A stretch of 64,000 nucleotides of DNA from Cellvibrio fontiphilus (lineage in GTDB: Bacteria; Pseudomonadota; Gammaproteobacteria; Pseudomonadales; Cellvibrionaceae). Of this stretch, positions 17,380 to 25,777 are shown piece by piece; position 1 is the first letter of the stretch; each line of letters starts with the position of its first letter. Both the position numbers and the translations under genes were made by a program. The stretch lies in NCBI RefSeq assembly GCF_035317345.1, contig NZ_JAYKTU010000004.1; one strand, 5' to 3'. The notes below the pieces were generated by a model. It saw only the letters and a program-made list of their open reading frames with translations, had not been told where the DNA came from and did no database searches.

Positions 17380-20300
17380 ATGCGCTACGCCCAATTATTT
17401 ACCACCACTAATTTTACGTTTTTGACCGGTGCATCCCATCCGTCAGAAATGGTGTATCAAGCCGCCGAACTGGGTTATGAGGCTATCGCCATTACCGATG
17501 AGTGTTCACTCGCAGGTATCGTTAAAGCCTTTGTCGCGGCAGAAGAGTTGGATTTTAAATTAATCATTGGCAGCCGCTTTACGCTCAGCAACGGCATGCA
17601 GCTAATTGCCATAGCACCCAATCGCGTAGCCTACGCTGAACTCTCGGGTTTTATTACCCTTGCCCGACGCCGCTCACCGAAAGGCGAATACGAAGCGCAT
17701 TTTGAAGATTTACGTTTTCGCTTGCAGCATTGCCTGATTATCTGGCTGGGGTATTTAAATTCCGATGGTGTCGCGCCTGAGGCTGTTATCGATCAACTCT
17801 CCAAAGCCTTTAAAGAGCGTTTGTGGATTGGGATTGATCACCAATGGCGGGGAGGGGAGCAGGAACAATTTGCGATATGGCTGGCGTTAAGCCGCCAAAA
17901 AAATATTCCACTGGTTGCCTGCCCACAAGCACTCATGCATGTGCGTGAGCGCAAGCCATTGCAAGATGTGCTCACTGCTATCCGTCACTCAGTGCCGATT
18001 GCGGAATTGGGCTGCTTACTTGAACCTAATGCCGAAGCCTATTTAAAACCGGTTGAAGAGCTCATGCAGCTTTACCCGGATGCCTTGCTTGAACAAACCA
18101 CCGAACTTGCTGATTTATGCCATTTCTCACTCAGGGAGTTGCAGTACCAATATCCATTGGAGCTGGTGCCAGCGCATTGCACACCCATTCAACATCTTCG
18201 CGCTCTGGTCAATGAAGGCAAGCAGCAGCGCTGGCCAACTGGTGTGCCCGCATTTGTGGAAGAGCTATTGGAAAAGGAATTGTGTTTGATTGAAGAGGTG
18301 CATTACGAGTATTACTTTCTGACCGTCCATGATTTGGTGCGCTTTGCGCGCTCAAAACATATTCTCTGTCAGGGGCGTGGTTCGGCAGCCAATTCCGTTG
18401 TCTGTTATTGTCTTTTCGTTACTGAAATCGCGCCCGGTCAAATCAATGTGTTGTTCGAACGATTTATTTCCAAAGAACGGGATGAACCGCCGGATATCGA
18501 TATCGATTTTGAACATCAGCGGCGCGAGGAAGTCATTCAGTATATTTATGAAAAATACGGACGCGAACGCGCGGCTATCGCCGCTACCGTCATTACCTAT
18601 CGCTCGCGCAGTGCAATACGCGATGTTGGTAAAGCCTTGGGAATGGAGCCCTCGCTGGTTGATCATCTCGCTAAAAATATCGCCTGGTGGGATAAGTCTA
18701 CCGATCTGCCCACGCGTGTTTCACTCGCGGGGCTGCAAGTACAACAAAAAACTTTGCGGTACTTTTTTAAATTGGTGGAACAAATCCTCGGGTTTCCCCG
18801 GCACCTATCCCAACACGTGGGTGGCTTTGTGATTGCGCAAAGCAAGCTCAGCGACTTGGTGCCGGTTGAAAACGCCAGCATGCCAGATCGCACGCTAATC
18901 CAGTGGGATAAAGAAGACTTGGAATCCATGTGTTTGTTAAAGGTGGATGTGCTTGCATTGGGCATGCTAACCGCCTTGCGAAAAATGTTGGATTACATTC
19001 ACCGCTACAATCCTGCAATTCGCTCGCTTGCCGACATTCCGCGTGAAGACCCTGCAACTTATGACATGTTGTGTCGCGGCGATAGCCTGGGCGTTTTTCA
19101 AATTGAATCCCGTGCGCAAATGGCGATGCTGCCACGGCTACAACCGCGCTGTTTTTATGATTTGGTTATCGAAATTGCGATAGTGCGCCCCGGCCCGATA
19201 CAAGGCGATATGGTGCATCCTTTTTTGCGTCGCCGCAGTGGGGAAGAGGTGGCCACTTATCCCAGCGAAGCCATCAAGGCCGTATTGGAACCCACACTGG
19301 GCGTGCCTATTTTTCAGGAGCAAGTCATGCGTCTGTCAATGGTTGCTGCCGGTTTCTCGGGTGGCGAGGCAGATCAATTGCGGCGCGCTATGACCAGTTG
19401 GGGGAAAAACAGCAAATTATTACTCTTCGAACAAAAATTTATTCAGGGCTTATTAAATAACGGTTACAGCGCTGAATTTGCGCATCGGTTATTTGCGCAG
19501 GTAAAAGGTTTTGGCGGTTATGGTTTTCCCGAATCCCACTCCGCCAGTTTTGCGCTTTTGTGTTACGCCTCCTCCTGGCTTAAATGCCATCACCCTGCTG
19601 CGTTTTATTGTGCTTTATTGAATAGCCAGCCTATGGGTTTTTATTCTCCATCACAGCTCATTCAGGATGCGCGCCGTCATCACGTGCACGTTATGCCGGT
19701 GGATATTAACAAAAGTCTTTATGAGAATTCATTGGAGATGGATTCGCGAAAAGAGTGGGGCATTCGCTTGGGCTTTTGCGAAGTGAAATCCTTGAATGAA
19801 TCAAGCGCTAAACAAATCGAACACTGGCGCGGCCATGAAAAATTTACCTCGCTTGAGGATTTATCCCGTAGAACAGCGTTAACCGCTAATGATTTGCAAA
19901 TTCTCGCTTCAGCAGATGTGCTCAGGCCGATAAGTGGCAACCGTCATGAATCGCGCTGGCGCGCCGCAGCAATACAACCTTACTCAGCCCTGCTCGATAG
20001 TAATCAACAGGGTAGAGCGGATGATTTATTTACCGCAGCACCTACCCAAGCCAAAGATGTTCTCGATGATTACCGCACCCTTGGCCTAACACTACGCCAA
20101 CACCCCATGGCGCTGTTGCGTAGTCAGCCCCCCTTTAATAAATGCACGCCTTACTCGCAACTCGTAAATCTGCGTCACAAAGGTTTTGTGCGCGTCGCTG
20201 GTTTAGTCACCGGCCACCAACGCCCCGGCACCGCCAACGGCACTTTGTTTCTGACACTGGAAGATGAAACCGGCAATATCAATGTGATCGTGTGGAAAGG

Positions 20301-20478
20301 CACACAAGAGACCTACCGAAAAATATTACTCACCTCAAAGCTGCTATTAATAAAAGGCACCGTAGAAATCGCGACAGAATATGTTGCCACACCGGTAGTT
20401 CACGTAATCGCAGGCCAACTCCACGACTACACCTATGCACTGCAAGGCCTTGCAGTGAAGGCCAGAAGCTTTAAGTAA
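17380..20478 (+). CDS. dnaE2: Error-prone DNA polymerase DnaE2 (ImuC)
   Basis: 1032 residues, normal for DnaE2. The N-terminal PHP domain (residues 1-~260) starts LFTTTNFTFLTGASHP with AIAITDE. The polymerase palm has two catalytic Asp in PPDIDIDFEH at about 370 and a third in LLKVDVLALGML at about 521. Finger and helix-hairpin-helix parts follow, then a C-terminal OB fold (VRVAGLVTGHQRPGT; LEDETGNINVIVW) at about 935-975. It is the third gene of the SOS cassette and synthesises past lesions with ImuA/ImuB. AGGGATAA before the ATG serves as the ribosome site. No clear terminator is seen after the gene. Confidence 0.95.
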   Translation: MRYAQLFTTTNFTFLTGASHPSEMVYQAAELGYEAIAITDECSLAGIVKAFVAAEELDFKLIIGSRFTLSNGMQLIAIAPNRVAYAELSGFITLARRRSPKGEYEAHFEDLRFRLQHCLIIWLGYLNSDGVAPEAVIDQLSKAFKERLWIGIDHQWRGGEQEQFAIWLALSRQKNIPLVACPQALMHVRERKPLQDVLTAIRHSVPIAELGCLLEPNAEAYLKPVEELMQLYPDALLEQTTELADLCHFSLRELQYQYPLELVPAHCTPIQHLRALVNEGKQQRWPTGVPAFVEELLEKELCLIEEVHYEYYFLTVHDLVRFARSKHILCQGRGSAANSVVCYCLFVTEIAPGQINVLFERFISKERDEPPDIDIDFEHQRREEVIQYIYEKYGRERAAIAATVITYRSRSAIRDVGKALGMEPSLVDHLAKNIAWWDKSTDLPTRVSLAGLQVQQKTLRYFFKLVEQILGFPRHLSQHVGGFVIAQSKLSDLVPVENASMPDRTLIQWDKEDLESMCLLKVDVLALGMLTALRKMLDYIHRYNPAIRSLADIPREDPATYDMLCRGDSLGVFQIESRAQMAMLPRLQPRCFYDLVIEIAIVRPGPIQGDMVHPFLRRRSGEEVATYPSEAIKAVLEPTLGVPIFQEQVMRLSMVAAGFSGGEADQLRRAMTSWGKNSKLLLFEQKFIQGLLNNGYSAEFAHRLFAQVKGFGGYGFPESHSASFALLCYASSWLKCHHPAAFYCALLNSQPMGFYSPSQLIQDARRHHVHVMPVDINKSLYENSLEMDSRKEWGIRLGFCEVKSLNESSAKQIEHWRGHEKFTSLEDLSRRTALTANDLQILASADVLRPISGNRHESRWRAAAIQPYSALLDSNQQGRADDLFTAAPTQAKDVLDDYRTLGLTLRQHPMALLRSQPPFNKCTPYSQLVNLRHKGFVRVAGLVTGHQRPGTANGTLFLTLEDETGNINVIVWKGTQETYRKILLTSKLLLIKGTVEIATEYVATPVVHVIAGQLHDYTYALQGLAVKARSFK

Positions 20479-20672
20479 TGCGGTGTAATGGACTTGCTCC
20501 GTGTTCTATGGTTAGGTTAAAGAATCGTTTGAGTGGCGCAGGAATGTTGATATAGTCGAAGGCTAACTATGTGCCCAAAGCGGACGTTGAAGGTGGTTGA
20601 TCGTTTGTGTTTCTACAGAAGTATTCGAAAGACCTGCTGTTTTTTTGGGCCAAGTTTTAAACAAACAATAAT

Positions 20673-20693
20673 CACTATTTCTCATAAATAGTG
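20673..20693. promoter_or_regulatory. Inverted repeat before the HerA-like gene
   Basis: CACTATTT-CTCAT-AAATAGTG is a perfect 8-bp dyad 60 bp before the ATG at 20753, in an AT-rich 274-bp gap. It could be a repressor operator or a weak stem; the TATATAA word just downstream (20704-20710) may be a -10 element. Confidence 0.4.
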
Positions 20694-20752
20694 AATTAAA
20701 CTGTTATATAAAAGTTACAGCAACACTTACCAATATAAAATGGGCATCGGAC

Positions 20753-23053
20753 ATGAATAGACTTTCTCAAAAAGAAAGGGTTGTATCTCTTGGGGTAGAT
20801 CTTGCTCTGCTTTTGGTTATATGCACTTTGGCGTTTGGGAAGCCATATCCGCCAGTAGGAGATAGCGGCTTTTGGTTCTACGCAGCTTTATTGAGCGTGG
20901 TAGTTGGGGCAAAAATAGTAACTCCATTTTATGTTAAGCCCGCTGATGCCATATCGTATGCAGTTCCTGCATTTGTTTCATTAATGCTCATAAATGATTG
21001 GGCTGCATGGCCGGATGAGACAAAATTTGCTTTTTTAGTAGTCTCTTCGTTATCAGGATTGATCATTGTCTTTGCTTTAATTTCAATTGTTTTGAATAAC
21101 TGGGGTTATGAGAGGTCACAAGAAATATCAAACAAAATTCGAATATTTCTTGAGGCTTTTGCGAAACCGCAGGTTGTTTATACCCCAATTGTAGTGTTTG
21201 CAATGTATTCCTATCACCTGCAAAAGCCCAACGAGTTAATACTGATAACCATTGCCATATTGCTTACGGTTGCTATTTCAGCGGGTGATTTTTCGGTTAA
21301 AACATTTAATAGAATTAGAAGAGCAATTAATGCCGGTCTGAGGGTCTCAAATATTGGAGAGGTGGCTGCATATCAGCAACCAAATATAATTTTACTTCGT
21401 CAAGTAAAGGATGGCGATCTACCACTTAAAAAAATTGTCTATATCAAGGATAAACATTCGAATTCAAAACTGGCCCTTACTCTTGATTTGGTTGGTAGAG
21501 ATAGTGGTGTCTTAGTTCGCTCGGTTGAAATTACAAGCCTTAAAGCTGGGCTGCTTAAAGATTTTGAATTGCTCGTTCCAAATGATTCTGTCGCTCAAAT
21601 TCAAGATGAATATCTTGAAGATATTTGTGCTTCAGAAAATATTAATTTAATGGAAATTAATAATGTAGTAGGAATTGTTGCTCCTGATACATCAATTGAG
21701 AGGCTATTTTTTGAAGTTGTAGACAACTCTGATATTGAGGAAGGTCGGTTAGTTACAGTAAATGTACAAAATCAAAAGGTTCTCTATCAGATTGTTGGTG
21801 GCTTAACTAAGGAAGAGGTAGTTCATCAAAAGAACACGTATGGATACCTTCGCGCTCAAGCGCAACAAGTAGGTGTTTGGAATGAAGAGCGTAAAAAATT
21901 TACTCAGTTTAGCTGGCTGCCAAATATTAATGATCCAGTATACCTTGAGAAGCAACAAGATTATGTTATTGAGCCTGACACGATCGGCCATTTCCCTAAT
22001 AGTAACTACCAAATAAAAATAGGGAATATTAATCATCTAGTAACCCACAATACAGCGATACTGGGAATTCTTGGTGTAGGAAAATCTATGCTAGCAATCG
22101 AATTGCTAGAGAGGATGATGGCAGAAGGAATTAAAGTTGTATGTTTGGATCTAACCAATCAGTACTCATCTGAGCTTTCTGATTACTATAATTCATCTCA
22201 CGAAACAGCTTGCCTTGCAGCATTACGGCTCGCCACTGATCAAGATAGAGATGTATGGCAAGAAGATCCAGAGAAAGGTGGGAGCTTGCCAAATTTAAAG
22301 AACGCATTTTATAACGATTTGCAGGCATTTATTAAAAATACAGATGGGCATGTTCTAAAAATATATAATCCAGCCGAGTATGTCGCCACAAAGCAAACAA
22401 AAGCTCCTGGGCAGGCAAATGCGACTGGAAGACCGACAGATTGGTTTAGAACTGCATCGTTATTCAGTGTTACGCCTGTAGAAATTACTCAAATTGTCTC
22501 AGAAACAGTGCTTGATATTTTATCTGACCAAATGTCAGAAAATGCCAGAGTTTGTCTTGTTTATGAGGAGGCGCATTCGCTTGTTCCTGAATGGAATTCA
22601 GTTGTAGCAGAAGGCGATAAACACGCAACTAGCGGTACAGCGAGAGCAATTCTTCAAGGAAGAAAATATGGACTTGGCTGCTTACTCATTACCCAGCGAA
22701 CAGCGAACGTTACAAAAACAATTCTAAATCAATGCAACACAATATTTGCCATGCGTACATTTGATGATACAGGAAAGGATTTTCTGGGAAACTATATCGG
22801 ACGCGATTATGCTCAATCTCTATCTTCCATAAAAGAGCGTCATGCTGTTTTTTTCGGTAGGGGATCAAGTTGTGAAAATCCTGTTTTGATGAAAGTAAAC
22901 AATAGGGCTGATTTCGTAAAATCATTCAGGGCGCTTCACCAACCCCCGGTATTTCTCCAGCAAGCGGCGGCGGTTCTTAATGAAGATGTAGTGCAGCCTG
23001 AAATAAATGCACAGCAAGCTGAAGCAACGTTTGATGACGACATGCCTTTTTAA
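20753..23053 (+). CDS. Membrane-anchored HerA/DUF87-type ATPase
   Basis: 766 residues. The N-terminal ~180 residues hold about five or six membrane helices (LALLLVICTLAFG; FAFLVVSSLSGLIIVFALI; LILITIAILLTVAISAG). A beta-rich region (~200-400, HAS-barrel-like) follows, then a RecA-type motor domain with Walker A LGILGVGKSML at about 440 and Walker B VCLVYEEAHSL at about 600. Next come a sensor-like CLLITQRTANV and a pattern typical of HerA/VirB4-type hexameric motors (NTIFAMRTFDD). No nuclease such as NurA is adjacent. The stretch is AT-richer than its neighbours, suggesting transfer. HerA-type ATPases occur in end resection, conjugation and anti-phage systems; the substrate here is unknown. 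The 92-aa repeat gene follows on the same strand after 80 bp. Confidence 0.8.
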   Translation: MNRLSQKERVVSLGVDLALLLVICTLAFGKPYPPVGDSGFWFYAALLSVVVGAKIVTPFYVKPADAISYAVPAFVSLMLINDWAAWPDETKFAFLVVSSLSGLIIVFALISIVLNNWGYERSQEISNKIRIFLEAFAKPQVVYTPIVVFAMYSYHLQKPNELILITIAILLTVAISAGDFSVKTFNRIRRAINAGLRVSNIGEVAAYQQPNIILLRQVKDGDLPLKKIVYIKDKHSNSKLALTLDLVGRDSGVLVRSVEITSLKAGLLKDFELLVPNDSVAQIQDEYLEDICASENINLMEINNVVGIVAPDTSIERLFFEVVDNSDIEEGRLVTVNVQNQKVLYQIVGGLTKEEVVHQKNTYGYLRAQAQQVGVWNEERKKFTQFSWLPNINDPVYLEKQQDYVIEPDTIGHFPNSNYQIKIGNINHLVTHNTAILGILGVGKSMLAIELLERMMAEGIKVVCLDLTNQYSSELSDYYNSSHETACLAALRLATDQDRDVWQEDPEKGGSLPNLKNAFYNDLQAFIKNTDGHVLKIYNPAEYVATKQTKAPGQANATGRPTDWFRTASLFSVTPVEITQIVSETVLDILSDQMSENARVCLVYEEAHSLVPEWNSVVAEGDKHATSGTARAILQGRKYGLGCLLITQRTANVTKTILNQCNTIFAMRTFDDTGKDFLGNYIGRDYAQSLSSIKERHAVFFGRGSSCENPVLMKVNNRADFVKSFRALHQPPVFLQQAAAVLNEDVVQPEINAQQAEATFDDDMPF

Positions 23054-23133
23054 AAACGAGCATAAAAAATAAAGCTTTCACCACAATAACTGGAAGTTTA
23101 CCCCTCTTAAACCTAATCAAGCGAAGGATTACT

Positions 23134-23412
23134 ATGAGCAAAATCAGAACCACCGTCAGTCACCCAAACGGATATCATGGCCTACCTTGGTTTGAAATAA
23201 AGGTAGACAAAATTTACACGACAGTAAGTCATCCTCAAGGGTACAGTGGTTTGGCTTGGTATCAAATCAAAGGGAATAAAATTTACAATACTGTTAGTCA
23301 TCCTGATGGTTATTCGGGACTGGCACACTACGAAATTAAAGGAAATAAAATACATACCACTGTTAGTCATCCACAAGGTTATCAAGGTCTACCTTGGTAT
23401 GAAATCGTTTAA
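23134..23412 (+). CDS. Small protein of four tandem 23-residue repeats
   Basis: 92 residues made almost wholly of four repeats with consensus TTVSHPxGYxGLxWYEIK, joined by a GNKI-type linker. There is no signal peptide or membrane helix. The period is exactly 23 residues, and each unit is rich in Tyr, Trp and His with invariant HP and GY/GL pairs. Such short beta-type repeats usually build a closed, symmetric beta structure, so a four-fold ring or propeller-like fold is inferred. Family not recognised. The ATG has AAGGA 7 bp upstream. It lies downstream of the HerA-like gene on the same strand and may be its partner. Confidence 0.75.
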   Translation: MSKIRTTVSHPNGYHGLPWFEIKVDKIYTTVSHPQGYSGLAWYQIKGNKIYNTVSHPDGYSGLAHYEIKGNKIHTTVSHPQGYQGLPWYEIV

Positions 23413-23877
23413 AAACGGGGCAAGTTCTATAGCACGTGGGCTGTACAGCCCTATCAGATAGCACGTAGGTTGGGCAGCCATGCCCAACAATCCTATTTAA
23501 TGACCAAAATGTTGGGCATTACTGCCCAACCTACGTTAAGTGGATTGCTTCCGCTTTTGGCCGAAATGCGAAGTTTTGCGGCTTGCGTCATGCTCTATAT
23601 TTTTTAATTTAAATGCTGGTTTTTTACTGAGAGGCTGCATGAGGATTTTGAATCTCCATTAGCAGGGGTATCTGATGGCGATAATCCCCGTTGACGATCC
23701 TATTGTTCGCAACTCATTGCTCGCACTTGACTGAGGTGAACAAGCTGCATAAGTGATCAACTTATTAACAAGGTTTTAGCTTGCGAGTTCTGGCGGGTGT
23801 TTGTCTTTTGGGGTTCTTTATGCGCCGGGTAGAAAACAGGACTGGTCTTATTTTAGTGGAAAATATAAGAGTCAAAA
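23413..23877. other. Intergenic stretch with REP-like stems
   Basis: 465 bp without a gene. It holds a perfect 14-bp palindrome GGGCTGTACAGCCC (23438-23451), preceded by TAGCACGT, which recurs before the REP-like doublet at 23465-23534. After that, a diverged stretch to about 23660 resembles the sequence after the second doublet (24942-25070). From about 23660 to 23877 nothing is seen beyond an AT-rich leader for the next gene. Confidence 0.6.
23465..23534. repeat. REP-like doublet, copy 1
   Basis: Two stems in tandem, TGGGCA-GCCA-TGCCCA and GTTGGGCA-TTAC-TGCCCAAC, separated by about 20 nt that include TATTTAATGACCAAAA. The whole 70 bp is itself bounded by GTAGG and CCTAC. Copy 2 at 24871-24941 has the same layout and spacer. 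Confidence 0.75.
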
Positions 23878-24906
23878 ATGGATCAAATCAAAAAAAATAA
23901 ATCGATGTTTATAGGTCTGACGTTTGGTGTTTTGTACGGTCTATCCATACGAATATTATGGGGGCTGGAGGGGATGAAGAATATTGGTGGGTTGGTTACC
24001 TTTTCATTTATGTTTCTTGTTCCCTTTGCAGTTGGATTTATAAGGGTTCACTACGAATGCAAAGCAAAAGGCGTTATTAGTTTTGGCAAGATGATTGTGA
24101 TCGCATGGCAACCCATTTTTGTTTTTATTTTGATAACCGCTATTTTGTTGCTTGAGGGCAGTGTTTGTATAGTTATGGCGTTACCCTTATTTATGCTCTT
24201 GGCAAGTTTGGGTGGGCTCGCTGCCGGTGGTATTTACCGTATTACCTCAAAAAAGAAAAATGGTACATTGATTTCCGTTGCACTACTTCCTTTATTGATA
24301 GCGCCACTTGAAGTTAATTTTATTCACACATCCAAAGTCTATCAGGTAGAAAATAGCATTGAGATAAACGCAACCCCCGATGTTGTTTGGAAGCAGCTTG
24401 CTAATGTAAGAACTATAGAAAAGAGTGAGCTATCGTTTTCGTTAACTGCATTAATTGGAGTGCCGAGACCCATTGAGGCGAACATGAATGCTGAAGGAGT
24501 TGGTGCTGTTCGTACCAGCAAATGGGACAAAGGTGTGGTATTTAAAGAAATTATTACTGACTGGACTCCGAGCAAACGAATGGCTTATGCCTTTGATATT
24601 GACCCCGAAGCGATTCCCGACGACGTATTGGATCAGCATGTAAAATTAGGCGGTGAATATTTTTCACCTATTGTTGGTGAGTACCTGATCACAAATGGTC
24701 GCTCGGGAAATACGATTTTGCATTTAAAAACCACCCTCCGTGACAATACAAACTTTGGTATTTATTCAAGAATATGGGGTGAAATTATATTTCAGGATTT
24801 CCATATCTCATTACTTAAGTTGATGAAGCATCGTTCTGAGGCTTCAGTTAGTAAAAATCCATTACAGCACGTAGCTTGGGAAGCTAAGCCCAACAAATCT
24901 ATTTAA
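23878..24906 (+). CDS. Membrane protein with C-terminal SRPBCC (polyketide-cyclase-like) domain
   Basis: 342 residues. About four membrane helices fill residues 10-155 (MFIGLTFGVLYGLSIRILWG; LVTFSFMFLVPFAVGFI; PIFVFILITAILLLEG; LISVALLPLLIAPLEV). The remaining ~180 residues are SRPBCC-like: it begins VENSIEINATPDVVWKQLAN, with the IxxxpxxVW pattern, and ends with a long helix (IWGEIIFQDFHISLLKLM). These domains bind hydrophobic ligands; the ligand here is unknown. The last 12 codons and the stop lie inside REP-like copy 2, so the C-terminus (VAWEAKPNKSI) was apparently supplied by the repeat. The ribosome site is weak. The gene is AT-rich and bracketed by related repeats. Confidence 0.7.
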   Translation: MDQIKKNKSMFIGLTFGVLYGLSIRILWGLEGMKNIGGLVTFSFMFLVPFAVGFIRVHYECKAKGVISFGKMIVIAWQPIFVFILITAILLLEGSVCIVMALPLFMLLASLGGLAAGGIYRITSKKKNGTLISVALLPLLIAPLEVNFIHTSKVYQVENSIEINATPDVVWKQLANVRTIEKSELSFSLTALIGVPRPIEANMNAEGVGAVRTSKWDKGVVFKEIITDWTPSKRMAYAFDIDPEAIPDDVLDQHVKLGGEYFSPIVGEYLITNGRSGNTILHLKTTLRDNTNFGIYSRIWGEIIFQDFHISLLKLMKHRSEASVSKNPLQHVAWEAKPNKSI

Positions 24907-24941
24907 TAACCAAAAATGTTGGGTATTACTGCCCAGCCTAC
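24871..24941. repeat. REP-like doublet, copy 2
   Basis: The same two-stem layout as 23465-23534 (GTAGCTTGGG ... AAGCCCAACA, TATTTAATAACCAAAAA, GTTGGGTATTAC-TGCCCAGCC), with several substitutions in the stems. The left half overlaps the 3' end of the SRPBCC gene and contains its stop codon. Confidence 0.72.
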
Positions 24942-25265
24942 ATTGCTAGATTGCACATTGCAGAGTCAGCTGGTGGCCGAACTGCGAAGTTCGGCCAGCG
25001 CTTTACGAACTGCATTGTTAATTTAATTACTAGTGTTTTTGTCGATCAATCACATGAGGAATTTAAATCGCAATCGGGAACAATGTCTGTTGCGGTTCGT
25101 TCCTCTCCAACAACCTAAATTCAGTGCCAGTGTTAGCTTATGGCCGAAACATGACGGTTGTGGCTGCATGTCACCTCCTGAATATTCAGATTCTCCTGTC
25201 GATTTAAGTCTGCTTTATTCGACTAATAATTGTCTGCCCCGTTAAATAAATTTGGAGAACTGGAC
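24942..25265. other. Intergenic stretch after REP copy 2
   Basis: Contains a perfect stem TGGCCGAAC-TGCGAA-GTTCGGCCA (24974-24997) and then sequence loosely matching the region after copy 1 (the TTAATTTAA word, CATGAGGA). A short open frame at 25033-25245 has no coding character or family signature. The GGAGA at 25254-25258 is the ribosome site of the next gene. Confidence 0.5.
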
Positions 25266-25709
25266 ATGAATACCAATGCCGATATCGACATTATCAAGAG
25301 CTTGATTGCGGCGCGCGCGACAGATATCGCCAACGCAGACGCTGAAGCCGCTATCGCCCCTTTTGCGGGTGATGTTGTGGTCTACGATCTGCAGCCGCCG
25401 CTTGCTTTTGCCGGAGCCGATGCGCGCGATGCTGAGGAACTGCGGGCTTGGCTGAAAACCTGGAAGGAATCGGGGCCTCGGGTCGAGTTTCACGATTCAC
25501 GGATTCTAATTGATGGCGATCTTTGCATCGCTTATGGTCTCAGTCACATGCAAGGGGAAAAGATCGGGGAGGGAGCGGTCGAATTGTGGTTCCGTACTAC
25601 TCTCGTATTCAAGCGCTCCGAAGATGGCTGGAAGATCGTCCACGAGCACAATTCGGTGCCGATGAAAATGGATGGCAGTGGCCTTGCCGCCGTTGATCTG
25701 AAACCGTGA
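25266..25709 (+). CDS. SnoaL/NTF2-like protein (ketosteroid isomerase-related)
   Basis: 147 residues from the ATG at 25266, chosen for the GGAGA ribosome site 7 bp upstream; an earlier in-frame start at 25230 has none. It has the typical cone-shaped NTF2 fold pattern: a first helix DIIKSLIAARATDIANADAE, then VVVYDLQPPLAFAGADAR, RVEFHDSRILIDGDLCIAYG and the last strands WFRTTLVFKRSEDGWKIVHE. This resembles SnoaL_3/DUF4440-type proteins, which are mostly of unknown substrate and often annotated as ketosteroid isomerase homologues. It is higher in GC than the genes before it. It probably forms a single-gene transcript ended by the strong hairpin at 25741. Confidence 0.85.
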   Translation: MNTNADIDIIKSLIAARATDIANADAEAAIAPFAGDVVVYDLQPPLAFAGADARDAEELRAWLKTWKESGPRVEFHDSRILIDGDLCIAYGLSHMQGEKIGEGAVELWFRTTLVFKRSEDGWKIVHEHNSVPMKMDGSGLAAVDLKP

Positions 25710-25740
25710 TATAAAAACAAAGTTTATTTTCAAGAAAGAA

Positions 25741-25775
25741 AAACGGGCAGAAATTTTTAAAATTTCTGCCCGTTT
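25741..25775. terminator. Bidirectional terminator
   Basis: Perfect 16-bp stem (AAACGGGCAGAAATTT and its complement) with a 3-nt loop, A-run on one side and T-run on the other. It lies between the convergent SnoaL-like gene and the RND permease and can serve both. Confidence 0.88.
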
Positions 25776-25777
25776 AT

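Noticed and set aside
23134..23412. Tandem repeats considered as a CRISPR array
   Set aside because: The repeats are in frame, contiguous, protein-coding and without unique spacers; no cas genes are present.
23481..23516. GCCCAAC...GTTGGGC resembling integron attC outer boxes
   Set aside because: The span of about 36 bp is too short for an attC site, the inner L boxes are missing, and the boxes sit in ordinary REP-like hairpins; no integrase is in the window.
25033..25245. A 70-codon frame before the SnoaL-like gene
   Set aside because: No ribosome site, no conserved pattern, and it lies in the diverged repeat stretch.
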